Shown here: piece after piece, positions 18,130 through 26,895 of the stretch
How positions within the stretch are numbered: position 1 is the stretch's first letter
How the letters are laid out: every line of letters begins with the position of its first letter
DNA from: Caballeronia sp. GAFFF1
Lineage (GTDB): Bacteria > Pseudomonadota > Gammaproteobacteria > Burkholderiales > Burkholderiaceae
Assembly: GCF_023630705.1 (NCBI RefSeq)
Contig: NZ_JALQEM010000031.1
Location: 1-64,000 of the forward strand
Direction of reading: 5' to 3'
Length of the DNA: 64,000 nt
Program-made: the position numbers and the translations under genes
Notes under the pieces: model-generated
The model's database searches: none
What the model was told of the DNA's origin: nothing
Seen by the model: only the letters and a program-made list of their open reading frames with translations

Positions 18130-20121
18130 ATGAAACAGCGCCCCATCGCCCCTGCTTCTGCCCGCCGCCGCTCGCTGCTGAAATTCGCCGGCGCGTCGGC
18201 GAGCGCTCCGCTCATCGGCGGCCTCGGCAGTCTGAGCGTGCTCGCCGGCTGCGGAGGCGGCCACCACGATTCGAGCACCCCGACCACGCCTGAAGACCCG
18301 ATCTGGGGCCCGTCCGGTTCCGCGACGCAGATCATTAACGCGCTGAAGAACGTGTCCACGTCGATGGTGCCGAGCCGGCAGTTCCTCGTCACCGACTATG
18401 GCGCGAAGCCGTGCACCGTGATTGCCGCGACGAGCCCGTACACCGACCCGTCGAAGTCGCCGCTCAGCACCGGCGCGGACCAGACGCAGGCGCCCGGCTC
18501 CTTCGACTCGCGCCCCGCGTTCCTCGCGGCCATCGCGGCATGCAGTGCGGCGGGCGGCGGGCGCGTGGTCGTGCCCGCCGGCAACTGGTATTGCGCGGGG
18601 CCGATCATCCTCCAATCCAACGTCGACTTTCACCTGAGCGCAAACTGCGAGATCTTCTTCAGCCCGAATCCGGCGGACTACGCGAAGGACGGCCCGATCG
18701 ACTGCGGCGCGAACGGCAAGCTGTACTACAGCCGATGGCAGGCCAACGACTGCCTGAACTACGGCCCGCCCGTCTACGCGCGCAACCAGACGAACATCGC
18801 GATCACCGGCGAAGGCGATACATCGGTCCTCAACGGCCAGGCCATGACGCCGTTCGCCGGCAGCGGCAACACGTCGACGTGCTGGTGGACGTGGAAAGGC
18901 AATAGCGGCGCCTACGGCTACGCAGGCTCGTCGACACCCTCGCAGGCGTTCGCCAATCCGAACAACGTCGATCTGAAGACCGCGGCGCCCGGCATTTCCG
19001 ATGCGCTCTACACGAAGCTCACCGACCCCGCCACGCCGTGGCAGCAGGACCAAAACTATCTGCCCGCGCTGTCGGAGGCCGGCGTGGCGATCGAGAAGCG
19101 CATCTTCGGCATCGGGCATTATCTGCGGCCGAGCATGGTCGAATTCATCGGGTGTACTAATGTTCTGATGCAAGGCTACCGCACCATCAATACGCCGTTC
19201 TGGCAACATCATCCGACCGATTGCAAGAATGTGGTCATTACCGGCGTGACGGTGGATAGCATTGGCCCGAACAACGACGGCTTCGATCCCGATGCCTGCG
19301 ACATGGTGCTGTGCGAAAACGTCACGTTTAACACCGGCGACGACTGCATCGCGATCAAGTCGGGCAAGGACCTCGACACGCAGTACGGCCCCGCGCAGAA
19401 TCACGTGATTCAGAACTGCACGATGAACAGCGGCCACGGCGGCATCACGCTCGGCAGCGAAATGGGCGGCGGCGTGCAGAACATCTATGCCCGCAACCTT
19501 CAGATGCTGAACAAGTTCTGGGCGACGAACTCGCTCAATATCGCGATTCGCGTGAAGACCAACATGAATCGCGGCGGCTTCGTGAAGAACTTCTATGTCG
19601 ATAACGTGACGCTACCCAACGGCGTGAGTCTGACGCCGTCGGGCTACGGCAGCAGCCTGCTCGCGGGGAGTCCGATCAACGCGACGGTGCCGCTCGGCGT
19701 GGTCACGGCGAGCGCGGCGAATCCGTCGGCGGCGCAAGGCGGCATCATCACGTTCGATTGCGACTACCAGCCGTCGAAGGACGCGATCCGCACGCGCCCG
19801 GCGCTCGTGCAGAACGTCAACATCTCGAACGTGAAGGCCAGCAACGTCACGCTGAACGGCGCCACCGGCTCATGCTTTCAGGCGATCGTTGCGCAAGGCC
19901 CCGTTGCGTTCGACTACAACGGACCTGCGCCGACGCCCGCGATTCCCGCGATTGCCGGGGTGACCATCACCAACTGCGATTTCGGCACGCCTGTCGCAGC
20001 GGGACCGGCCACGGCGACGACGCCCGGACCGATCTACGCGTACAACGTGCATGACATCGTGCTCAACAATACGGTGATCGCAGGAAAGACGTTGAATCAG
20101 ACCATCACCGACGCGCGGTAA
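18130..20121 (+). CDS. GH28 polygalacturonase-like protein, Tat-exported lipoprotein candidate
   Basis: A 663-residue parallel beta-helix glycoside hydrolase. All four GH28 active-site motifs are present: NNDGFDPD near residue 381, TGDDCIAIKSG near 400, GHGG near 434 and RVK near 474. GH28 enzymes hydrolyse galacturonan or related uronans by inversion. The N-terminus has a twin-arginine motif (RRRSLLKFAG) and then a lipobox-like LSVLAGC, so it may leave by Tat and be lipidated. The start at 18130 is preceded by CGGAG. It is longer than typical 400-450-residue enzymes, with inserts between residues 230 and 330. It is the only pectin-type gene seen here. Confidence 0.87.
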   Translation: MKQRPIAPASARRRSLLKFAGASASAPLIGGLGSLSVLAGCGGGHHDSSTPTTPEDPIWGPSGSATQIINALKNVSTSMVPSRQFLVTDYGAKPCTVIAATSPYTDPSKSPLSTGADQTQAPGSFDSRPAFLAAIAACSAAGGGRVVVPAGNWYCAGPIILQSNVDFHLSANCEIFFSPNPADYAKDGPIDCGANGKLYYSRWQANDCLNYGPPVYARNQTNIAITGEGDTSVLNGQAMTPFAGSGNTSTCWWTWKGNSGAYGYAGSSTPSQAFANPNNVDLKTAAPGISDALYTKLTDPATPWQQDQNYLPALSEAGVAIEKRIFGIGHYLRPSMVEFIGCTNVLMQGYRTINTPFWQHHPTDCKNVVITGVTVDSIGPNNDGFDPDACDMVLCENVTFNTGDDCIAIKSGKDLDTQYGPAQNHVIQNCTMNSGHGGITLGSEMGGGVQNIYARNLQMLNKFWATNSLNIAIRVKTNMNRGGFVKNFYVDNVTLPNGVSLTPSGYGSSLLAGSPINATVPLGVVTASAANPSAAQGGIITFDCDYQPSKDAIRTRPALVQNVNISNVKASNVTLNGATGSCFQAIVAQGPVAFDYNGPAPTPAIPAIAGVTITNCDFGTPVAAGPATATTPGPIYAYNVHDIVLNNTVIAGKTLNQTITDAR

Positions 20122-20154
20122 AGACCACGCGCGTGCCGCGGCATTCCTGCTGCG

Positions 20155-21279
20155 TCACGCGCCGATCAGCACGCCGGTTCGGAACGCCGTTGCACCCGTG
20201 ATTCGTCCGATCGGCGCGCCTGCGTAGACGAAGCGAATGGCGCGTCGCATATAGAAGACGCCATCGTTTTTCGTGGTGACGGTGGTCACGGCATCCGTCA
20301 GCGGATCGATGATGTCGAGGACTGCATCGCCCGCCTTCAGCTTCGCGCCGATTGCCGCGCGATACACGACGATGCCGCTCGCCGGCGCCGTCAGTTGCTC
20401 GCTGCCGGCAAGCGGCGTCGCGGCTTGCGCGAGCGGCGGCAGCGTGCGCGCCTCGCCTTCAATTACACCGCGTGCAATCAGGAAGTCGACGATGGCTTCT
20501 GCATCGCGGTCTGCGTGTTCATAGTCCACGTCGCACTGGCCGCGATGCTCCACCGTCGCCGCGACGTTCGGCGCGCCGAGCGGCGTGCCTTCGCCCAGCA
20601 ACGCACGCACTTCGTTCCACAGCAACGCGTGGATCTCGTCGAACGACTGGCCGCCGGAATCGGTCGCGAGCAGCACGCCGTTCGTGCCGAGATAGCGGGC
20701 AAGCGGCTCGATGGCGGGCCAGCTTGCAGGGCTGGTGTAGAGATGCATCGTCGCTTCCCGCGAGCAATGCAGATCGAGCACGATGTCCGCGTCCGACGCG
20801 TGCCTGAGCAACGCGAGCCGCAACGATTCGAACTCGTTAGGCGCGGTCATTTCGCCGAGCATCTCACGCACCGCCGCGCGTAGAAGCCGTGTGTTGTGCG
20901 TGGCATCCGTGGCCGACAAGCGTGAACCAATGCGTTCGACCAACGCGCTTGCAGGCGGCATCGGAAAGTTGCGGTTGAAGTTGTGCCCGCTGTTGCTCTC
21001 GAAGCGCCCGAAGAACTGGCCGAGCACATGCTGCGACAAACCGATGGGATTGGCCACCGGCACGAGCACCACTTCGCCGCGCACGCGTCCGCTCGCTTCG
21101 AGATCTTTGAGCCGCTGCTTCAGCCGCCAGGCCGCGAGCATGGCGGGCGTCTCGTCCGCGTGAAGCGATGCTTGCACGTAGACCTTTCCGTGGGCACCCG
21201 GCACCCCGAAGTGAAAGCTGACCAGTTCGCGCGTCGTGCCGAGCGTCGTGGTGACGAGCGGCGTGCGTTCAATGCGCAT
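20155..21279 (-). CDS. Succinylglutamate desuccinylase/aspartoacylase-like M14 deacylase
   Basis: A 374-residue zinc-dependent hydrolase of the AstE/aspartoacylase branch of M14. Zinc-ligand motifs are SLHADE near residue 42 and DLHCSREA near 170; the catalytic Glu is in ATVEHRGQ near 245. The C-terminal 80 residues form a small beta domain (SGIVVYRAAIGAKLKAGDAVLDIIDPL) resembling biotinyl/lipoyl-like folds, common in this group. It probably removes an acyl group from an amino acid or amine. The start at 21279 begins the conserved region but has no good ribosome binding site, so an upstream start within 28 codons is possible. Confidence 0.82.
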   Translation of the reverse strand: MRIERTPLVTTTLGTTRELVSFHFGVPGAHGKVYVQASLHADETPAMLAAWRLKQRLKDLEASGRVRGEVVLVPVANPIGLSQHVLGQFFGRFESNSGHNFNRNFPMPPASALVERIGSRLSATDATHNTRLLRAAVREMLGEMTAPNEFESLRLALLRHASDADIVLDLHCSREATMHLYTSPASWPAIEPLARYLGTNGVLLATDSGGQSFDEIHALLWNEVRALLGEGTPLGAPNVAATVEHRGQCDVDYEHADRDAEAIVDFLIARGVIEGEARTLPPLAQAATPLAGSEQLTAPASGIVVYRAAIGAKLKAGDAVLDIIDPLTDAVTTVTTKNDGVFYMRRAIRFVYAGAPIGRITGATAFRTGVLIGA

Positions 21280-21459
21280 AGTTAGTGGTTCGTATTGATT
21301 GCATGTGCCCGGAGTCGGCGTTTGATCACCGCGACTTGCGAGGCCGTGTTCGACGCGATGCACTGCATCGCGCGCACGGATTATCGCGCGCTCGAACCAC
21401 TGGGGCTAGCGCTGCATGCATGATTCCGCGGGCGCGCTAGCACCCGCGCGAGAGTCGCT

Positions 21460-21963
21460 TCAACGCGATGCGTGACGCGAAGCCGAATGCGACTTCTTGC
21501 CCGCCGCGTTCGCGCGTCGCGTGGCCCAGCCCTTCCTGGCGGCAGCGGAACGGTCGGCGGCCGAGCGGCGGCTTGCACTCGCGTGCGCCTGCTTTGAGAG
21601 CGACTTGTGCGACGCGGCCTTCGAGCTTTCGCGCTTGAGCACGCGCGTGGAGGTGGCGGATCGCTTCGCCTTCGACTCGGTGCTCGGGCTCTTCGTCTTG
21701 CGATGCGCGGCCTTGGTATCCTGCGCCGCTTTCTTGCGCGTGCCTTCGGAGGCTTCGCCTTTCTTCGGCGTCTTGAGCTTGACGCCCGCGCGCCGCGCCT
21801 CCGACAAGCCGATCGCAATGGCCTGCTTGGCCGACTTCGCGCCGTGCTTGCCTTCGCGTACGTGGTCGATCTGCTCCTTCACGAACGCGCCCGCCTGCGT
21901 GCTCGGCGACTTCCCTGCGCGCTTGGCTTTCTCGGCGCGTTCGAGGGTTTTCTTCTCGGGCAT
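21460..21963 (-). CDS. DUF6496-like basic protein with histone-H1-like tail
   Basis: A 167-residue, strongly basic protein. Residues 18-60 (KSPSTQAGAFVKEQIDHVREG through IGLSEARRAGV) match what I know as the DUF6496 domain. Residues 70-167 are a Lys/Ala/Ser/Arg tail with repeats such as SKAAS, KAKR and AARKGWATRRANAAGKK, resembling bacterial histone-H1-like proteins. That composition suggests DNA or RNA binding, which is inference. The start at 21963 follows AAGGAG by 7 bases. It lies at the 3' side of the tad locus but begins its own unit, as 80 bases separate them. Confidence 0.75.
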   Translation of the reverse strand: MPEKKTLERAEKAKRAGKSPSTQAGAFVKEQIDHVREGKHGAKSAKQAIAIGLSEARRAGVKLKTPKKGEASEGTRKKAAQDTKAAHRKTKSPSTESKAKRSATSTRVLKRESSKAASHKSLSKQAHASASRRSAADRSAAARKGWATRRANAAGKKSHSASRHASR

Positions 21964-22045
21964 GTCGGTGCTCCTTGTGGCGTGGAGATGCCGATCGAGC
22001 GAGCAACGCATGTGCCCGCTTCATTCGCTCGCGTCTTGCTAGACG

Positions 22046-23830
22046 TTATTGTGTAAGCCGCAGGATGCCCAGCCCGGTCGCGATTTCCTGGAAGATCGTG
22101 TCGAGGTCCGCGTTCGACGGAGCATGATAGTAATTGCCCGGCGACGCGCACGACTGCATCGTCTTCACCGCCGCGCTGCTGGTCGCGCCCGTGCCGAACG
22201 TGATCCCGTAGATGATGATGCCTTGCGCCTTCATCGCGCTGCATACGCCCAGCTGGAACGCGTTGATGTCCGTGACCGAGCTCATCTTTCCGTCCGTGAG
22301 CGCCGTTCCGTTCGAACGCGTGATGGTCGGCGCCCGGAGCGTGCCGTTGGCAACGCCCGACAAGCCGTTGAACGCGGTCAGTGGCATGAGCCCGTCAGTG
22401 CTTCCCGGATCGTTTTCGCCGTCAGTCAGCAGAATCGCCACACGCAAGAGGCCCTCGTTCGTCTCGGGACGCGGCAGCGAACTGTCCGTCGAGATCCAGC
22501 CGTTGCCTTTCGATACATCGTTGGACCAGTCCGACGACAGCATTCGCCAGCCCCACAGCAAGCCGGTCGGGATGATCGTGGAGCCGTTCGCCTTCATCGC
22601 GTTGATCGAATTCGTGAGCGCGGTCTGATCCTTCGTCAGGAAAATGGCCGGCTGAATGCCGCACGGGCCGTTGCTCGCACCCGAGGCGTTCGTGTTGCCG
22701 TTCTGATAGATCGTCGTGGTACCGCTCGTCGTGTTCGGCTGGAACCACTGGCTCCAGATGCCGGTGGCCGATCCGTTGCCGCACTGCGTCGAAGTGCCGT
22801 TGGTCTGGCGCGTCAGCGGCACGCCCATCACCGTCTTCGTCGATACGGCGCTGGTGCAATCGCTCTGGCTGTACGTCGTGATCTTGAATCCGGTCGGCGG
22901 CACGTTGTAATAGAACGGCGTGAATCCCGGCGTGTCCTTTGGGGCATACGCCTTCGGATAGAGATTGCCGCTCGCGTCCCGCGGTTCGACGGCGCAGCCC
23001 TGCCAACCGGATTGCGTGATACTCGGATTCGGCGCCATCGACATGTTCGTCGGGTTGTAAGCGAACCTGGGCGTCATCCAGTTGGAACTGCCCGAAAGCG
23101 CGCCCGTCAGATTGACGACCGTCGTGAACGGCACCAGACCAATGTAGGAATCGCCGTTGGGCTGGTTGAAGATGCTCGTCACGAGATGCTGCGACGCGGC
23201 TCTCAAGCCCTGAATCTTGCTGCCTTGCGATGAGTCAGTGCTCGCGGGGTCGGCCATCGAACCGGTGTTGTCCAGCACCATCACGAGTTCGAGCGTGGTT
23301 TTCGGCGAGTAAATCGCCGTATTGTTCGCGGATATGGTCATCGTGTCTTGCGGGCCCGCGCCGGCCGCATTCGTGCCCGAAATCAGCGCGCCGAAGATAT
23401 TCGACGCCAGCAAGGGCAGCGTGCCCGAGGCGGACAGCTTGACCGTGAAACCGGCGCTCGCGTCGCCGGAGATGTTGGCCGTGAAGCCCGTATCCGGCAT
23501 CACGAGACCTTCATAGCCGGTCGGCATGTTGGCGTCGTAATAGGCGCGCGCGTCTCTCTGCCACTGCGCGACGTTTTGCATGTTCGGCTGCGCGTAATGG
23601 CGAATGTTCGCCGCGGCCGAGAGCGTGGCGACGTCGAGCGCCATCTGCATGTGCGCCTGCATCAATTCGTATTGAATCATGCCGAGCGACATGCACATCG
23701 CGCCGGCCATCACGCTGGAGCACATCGCAAAGAACACGCCGATCGCGCCACGGTCGCCGCTAAAGAGCGCTGCGGCGCGCGCACGCAGAGCCTCGGCCCG
23801 CGCCGCGCGGAACATTCTGCTGGTCATCAT
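22046..23830 (-). CDS. tadG: TadG-like pilus protein with von Willebrand A domain
   Basis: A 594-residue protein closing the tad operon. It has a TadG-type N-terminus with one membrane helix at about residues 30-52 (GAIGVFFAMCSSVMAGAMC), then a long extracytoplasmic part. A vWA domain begins near residue 180 with the MIDAS sequence VMVLDNTGSMAD and contains AILLTDGEND near 465; MIDAS sites bind metal for adhesion. The middle is rich in Asn, Thr, Gly and Cys. ATGATGACC at the start overlaps the previous stop by four bases; the second ATG is equally possible. It is thought to act in Flp pilus biogenesis or as a minor adhesive component. Confidence 0.85.
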   Translation of the reverse strand: MMTSRMFRAARAEALRARAAALFSGDRGAIGVFFAMCSSVMAGAMCMSLGMIQYELMQAHMQMALDVATLSAAANIRHYAQPNMQNVAQWQRDARAYYDANMPTGYEGLVMPDTGFTANISGDASAGFTVKLSASGTLPLLASNIFGALISGTNAAGAGPQDTMTISANNTAIYSPKTTLELVMVLDNTGSMADPASTDSSQGSKIQGLRAASQHLVTSIFNQPNGDSYIGLVPFTTVVNLTGALSGSSNWMTPRFAYNPTNMSMAPNPSITQSGWQGCAVEPRDASGNLYPKAYAPKDTPGFTPFYYNVPPTGFKITTYSQSDCTSAVSTKTVMGVPLTRQTNGTSTQCGNGSATGIWSQWFQPNTTSGTTTIYQNGNTNASGASNGPCGIQPAIFLTKDQTALTNSINAMKANGSTIIPTGLLWGWRMLSSDWSNDVSKGNGWISTDSSLPRPETNEGLLRVAILLTDGENDPGSTDGLMPLTAFNGLSGVANGTLRAPTITRSNGTALTDGKMSSVTDINAFQLGVCSAMKAQGIIIYGITFGTGATSSAAVKTMQSCASPGNYYHAPSNADLDTIFQEIATGLGILRLTQ

Positions 23831-24519
23831 GATGCCGCCAGAGTCAAAGGCTGCGGCAAGCGCGGACGGACGTACACACGCCGCGAGATGATCTGCGTGC
23901 CGGGCGCATCGGACCAGAAGTTGGCCGTCATCGTGAACGGGTTGTACGACAGGAAAACCTCGACCACGATCGCCGAATCGCCGTTGCGAAACGGCCAGCC
24001 CGACGGCAGCGCGTTGGTCTGCGTGACGGCCGAGTTCTGCGAGGCCATCGTGCTGCCCGACCAGGGCGCCTTCGCCTGCCACAAAAGTTTCGGCGCGCCG
24101 GCCACCATCGTCGGCGCGGAGACTGGCGTGCAACCGCTGCTGTTGTCGCAGATCGAGCTGACCACCACCATGCCTTTGCCTTTCAGATCGTAGGGCTGCG
24201 CGAGCAGACTTGCGGCGTTGAAGATGGAGCCGAGATTGTTGGAGTTCGAGGTGCTCGCATTGTTGATGACGGTCTGCATCTGACCGATCGAATCCGCCAG
24301 CGTGAACGCCGTATGCTCGACCACGCTCACGGCGCGAATGTACATGTAGACCTCGGCGAACCCGAGCATCATCATGATCATCATGGGCGCGACGATGACG
24401 AATTCGATCGACGCCGCCCCGCGCTGGGACCGCAACACGCGGCTGAAGAACCGGCCCATCGTGCGGTGAGGCGTCCGCCCGGCCCGGTTCCGCGAAGAAA
24501 ATCTCGACGCGCTCTTCAT
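23827..24519 (-). CDS. TadE-family pseudopilin
   Basis: A 230-residue TadE-like minor pilin. The motif SQRGAASIEFVIVAPMMIMMMLGFAEVYMY near residues 31-60 has the prepilin-like Gly, the +5 Glu and a single hydrophobic helix, processed in known systems by the TadV/CpaA peptidase. The remainder is a polar extracytoplasmic domain with a Cys pair (SICDNSSGC). Four-base ATGA overlaps link it to both neighbours. This may correspond to TadF in naming schemes; sequence alone does not separate TadE from TadF. Confidence 0.8.
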   Translation of the reverse strand: MKSASRFSSRNRAGRTPHRTMGRFFSRVLRSQRGAASIEFVIVAPMMIMMMLGFAEVYMYIRAVSVVEHTAFTLADSIGQMQTVINNASTSNSNNLGSIFNAASLLAQPYDLKGKGMVVVSSICDNSSGCTPVSAPTMVAGAPKLLWQAKAPWSGSTMASQNSAVTQTNALPSGWPFRNGDSAIVVEVFLSYNPFTMTANFWSDAPGTQIISRRVYVRPRLPQPLTLAAS

Positions 24520-25037
24520 TTTTCGTTCTGCACGAGGTAATTGCGTGAATACGTGAACGTGCCGGTCTGACCGAGCAGTTTGGGGATGCCGGTGAAGCTG
24601 TTCATCGTCAAGGTGATGTTGTAGGACACGACATCGCCGTAACCGCCCATGTTCGCCTGCGAACTGCTCGTCCCCACGTTGTTGTAAGTACCGTAGTTCA
24701 GCGTAGTGACCGTCACTTTGCCGCCCATGTTGGTCCAGGGCTTGAGCACCCCGAGAATCTGCGCCTGCGCCTGCTGCGCGCGCGTGTTGCCGTTGCTCGG
24801 CGCGCTCGTCGTCAGGCCGACGCGCGATGCGTGCTGCGCGGCGATCTGCACGGTAGCGTCCACGATCATGTCAAGCGCCAGTTCGATCGTGCCCAGCACG
24901 ATGAAAATGGCGAACATCATCAGAAACGCCATTTCGATGGCGGCCACACCGCTGTCGTCGCGCAGCAACCGCGCACCGATACGCCCGGCGGCCACGTCGC
25001 CCCGCTCGAGCGATGGCGCAACGCGCGGCGTAGTCAT
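24516..25037 (-). CDS. tadE: TadE-family pseudopilin
   Basis: A 173-residue TadE-like protein with RDDSGVAAIEMAFLMMFAIFIVLGTIE-type N-terminal region: prepilin-like Gly, +5 Glu, then a hydrophobic helix at about residues 33-52 and an extracytoplasmic domain. It is required in studied tad systems for Flp pilus assembly or stability. It overlaps tadD by four bases on one side and the second TadE-like gene on the other. Confidence 0.82.
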   Translation of the reverse strand: MTTPRVAPSLERGDVAAGRIGARLLRDDSGVAAIEMAFLMMFAIFIVLGTIELALDMIVDATVQIAAQHASRVGLTTSAPSNGNTRAQQAQAQILGVLKPWTNMGGKVTVTTLNYGTYNNVGTSSSQANMGGYGDVVSYNITLTMNSFTGIPKLLGQTGTFTYSRNYLVQNEK

Positions 25038-25939
25038 CGCAGGCTCGCGGACTGCAGGGTCGCGTTCTGAACGGTGCCGACGGTCGCGGCGGCGGCCGGC
25101 TGGCCCTCCGACGGCTGCGCCAGACGCGCGCGCTGGATCTCGTAGTAGCGAAGGTTGTCCTGCACCGACGCTTTCGGCAGATCGCGCGAGAGGATCTCGG
25201 ACGCGGCTTCCGTATTGCCGAGCAGGCCATACGCGAGCGCGAGATCCTGACGAGCCTGCGACGGCGCTTGCGGGTAGCGGGTCACGTCGAGCAGCACGTT
25301 CGCGCCCGCGCGCGGATCGCCGCCGAGAATCAGCGACATGCCGAGATTCACGGAAAGCATCGGGTCGCCGGGATTGGCCTTCAAGGCGTCCCGCAGCACG
25401 GCTTGCGCGCCTGCGTGGTCGCCCTTCAGGTCGAGCGCGGCGCCTAGTCCGGCGGACGCCAGCGCATCGCCCGCCTTCATCGCGAGCACGCGGCGGTACG
25501 TGGCGATTGCGTCGTCGAAGCGGCGTTGATGGATCGCCACGCGCGCGGAGCCGATCAAAGGCATCCCCGCGGTCGGATCGATGGCGCTCGCCTTGTCGTA
25601 GTACACGCCCGCGCGCGTGTAGTCGCCCACGGCGTAGAGCGTGTTGCCCAGTCCGGTGAGGCCGGGCACCGAACGCGGATCGGCCTTCACGATGCGGTCG
25701 TAGAGCGTCGTCGCGAGTTCGACGTTGCCGGATTCGATGGCCGTATCGGCGATGCGCAGTTCGCTCATCGCGCTGGGCGACGTGTTCTGCGTGACGGGCC
25801 GCGCCTCAGCCGTCTGATGCAGCGTGGAGGTGGTCGTGCAGGCGGACAAGGCGCCGGCCAGCGCGATCGCGCATACGGTGATCACCGCGCGGCTGAGTTC
25901 GTGGGCGCGCGCCACGGAGAGAATCTGAGTTGCTTTCAT
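25034..25939 (-). CDS. tadD: TadD, TPR lipoprotein of the Flp pilus system
   Basis: A 301-residue lipoprotein with signal peptide and lipobox LSAC near residue 34, then tetratricopeptide repeats from about residue 58 to 260 (for example VPGLTGLGNTLYAVGDYTRAGVYYDKA). TadD is thought to act as a pilotin-like helper for secretin assembly. It is translationally coupled to tadC and tadE by four-base overlaps. Confidence 0.87.
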   Translation of the reverse strand: MKATQILSVARAHELSRAVITVCAIALAGALSACTTTSTLHQTAEARPVTQNTSPSAMSELRIADTAIESGNVELATTLYDRIVKADPRSVPGLTGLGNTLYAVGDYTRAGVYYDKASAIDPTAGMPLIGSARVAIHQRRFDDAIATYRRVLAMKAGDALASAGLGAALDLKGDHAGAQAVLRDALKANPGDPMLSVNLGMSLILGGDPRAGANVLLDVTRYPQAPSQARQDLALAYGLLGNTEAASEILSRDLPKASVQDNLRYYEIQRARLAQPSEGQPAAAATVGTVQNATLQSASLR

Positions 25940-26895
25940 TGCTTGGCCAACGCGTCCATGAGCTGAATGATTGACGGCCCGGCTGAAATCACCATGACCG
26001 CGGGAAGAATGAAGATCATCATCGGCACGACCATCTTCGGGGCGAGCTTGGCCGCTTTCTCTTCGAGCGAAACCATGTGCGCGAGGCGCTCGGTGCGCGA
26101 GAGCGTCCGCAACGCCTGCGTGATCGGCGTGCCGTACTTCATCGACTGATTGAGCGTGGAGATGAGCGCGCGCACCGACGGCAGATCGATCCGTTCGCCC
26201 AGCGCCTGTAACGAGCGCATGTTGTCGCCGGAGAGCGTCAACTCGTCCGCCGTCAGCGAGAGTTCGTCGGAGAGCGGCGGGCAGATCAGCTTCATTTCGT
26301 CCGCCACGCGGCGGATGCTCACGCCCAGGCTGTTACCCGCGTTCGTGCAGATCACGAGCAGATCGAGCGCATCGGGCAGGCAACTCTCGATGGCCTTGCG
26401 GCGGCGCATGGAAAGAAACGCCAGGACGTATTCGGGAACGATCATGCCTGCGACGAACACGCCGAGCATCAGCATGCCGCGCACGGCAGGATAGCCGCCG
26501 ACAACCGGGATGTTCGAACCGAGCATGACCATGGCCGTCGCGCAGACCAGACCGGTGAGGAACTTCGCGGCGAGCAGGATCGACACCGCCATCTTGCTGC
26601 GATAGCCGCCGCGAATCATTTCCTTCTGAAGCTTCAGGCGGTACTTCGCGTCGAAAAGCGGAAGGCGGTCGCCGATGCGCGCGAACAGCGCCACCGCGCG
26701 GCTGCGGATGCTGGTGTCGAGCACTTCCGCGACGTCGGCGCCACTGACCGGCTGCGTGATCGCCACGTTGCGCACGCGCTCCGCGATGCGGCCGCGCAGG
26801 CCGCCGAATTTCGTCGCATACCAGATCGCGATGCCCGCGACGAGCGCGAGCAGCATCGACAGGTTGACGATGGCATCGAAGTTTTCCTGGCTCAT
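25936..26895 (-). CDS. tadC: TadC, inner-membrane platform protein (T2SS F family)
   Basis: A 319-residue membrane protein with a hydrophobic N-terminal segment at residues 8-28, another pair around 120-165, and a C-terminal one (PMMIFILPAVMVISAGPSII) after the conserved F-domain stretch SMKYGTPITQALRTLSRTERL. With TadB it forms the platform that receives ATPase motion and adds pilin subunits. The ATG overlaps the tadB stop by four bases. Confidence 0.9.
   Translation of the reverse strand: MSQENFDAIVNLSMLLALVAGIAIWYATKFGGLRGRIAERVRNVAITQPVSGADVAEVLDTSIRSRAVALFARIGDRLPLFDAKYRLKLQKEMIRGGYRSKMAVSILLAAKFLTGLVCATAMVMLGSNIPVVGGYPAVRGMLMLGVFVAGMIVPEYVLAFLSMRRRKAIESCLPDALDLLVICTNAGNSLGVSIRRVADEMKLICPPLSDELSLTADELTLSGDNMRSLQALGERIDLPSVRALISTLNQSMKYGTPITQALRTLSRTERLAHMVSLEEKAAKLAPKMVVPMMIFILPAVMVISAGPSIIQLMDALAKQ

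Noticed and set aside
22026..22045. Terminator after the tad operon (CGTCT/AGACG stem)
   Set aside because: Only a 5-bp stem and no T-run on the minus strand.
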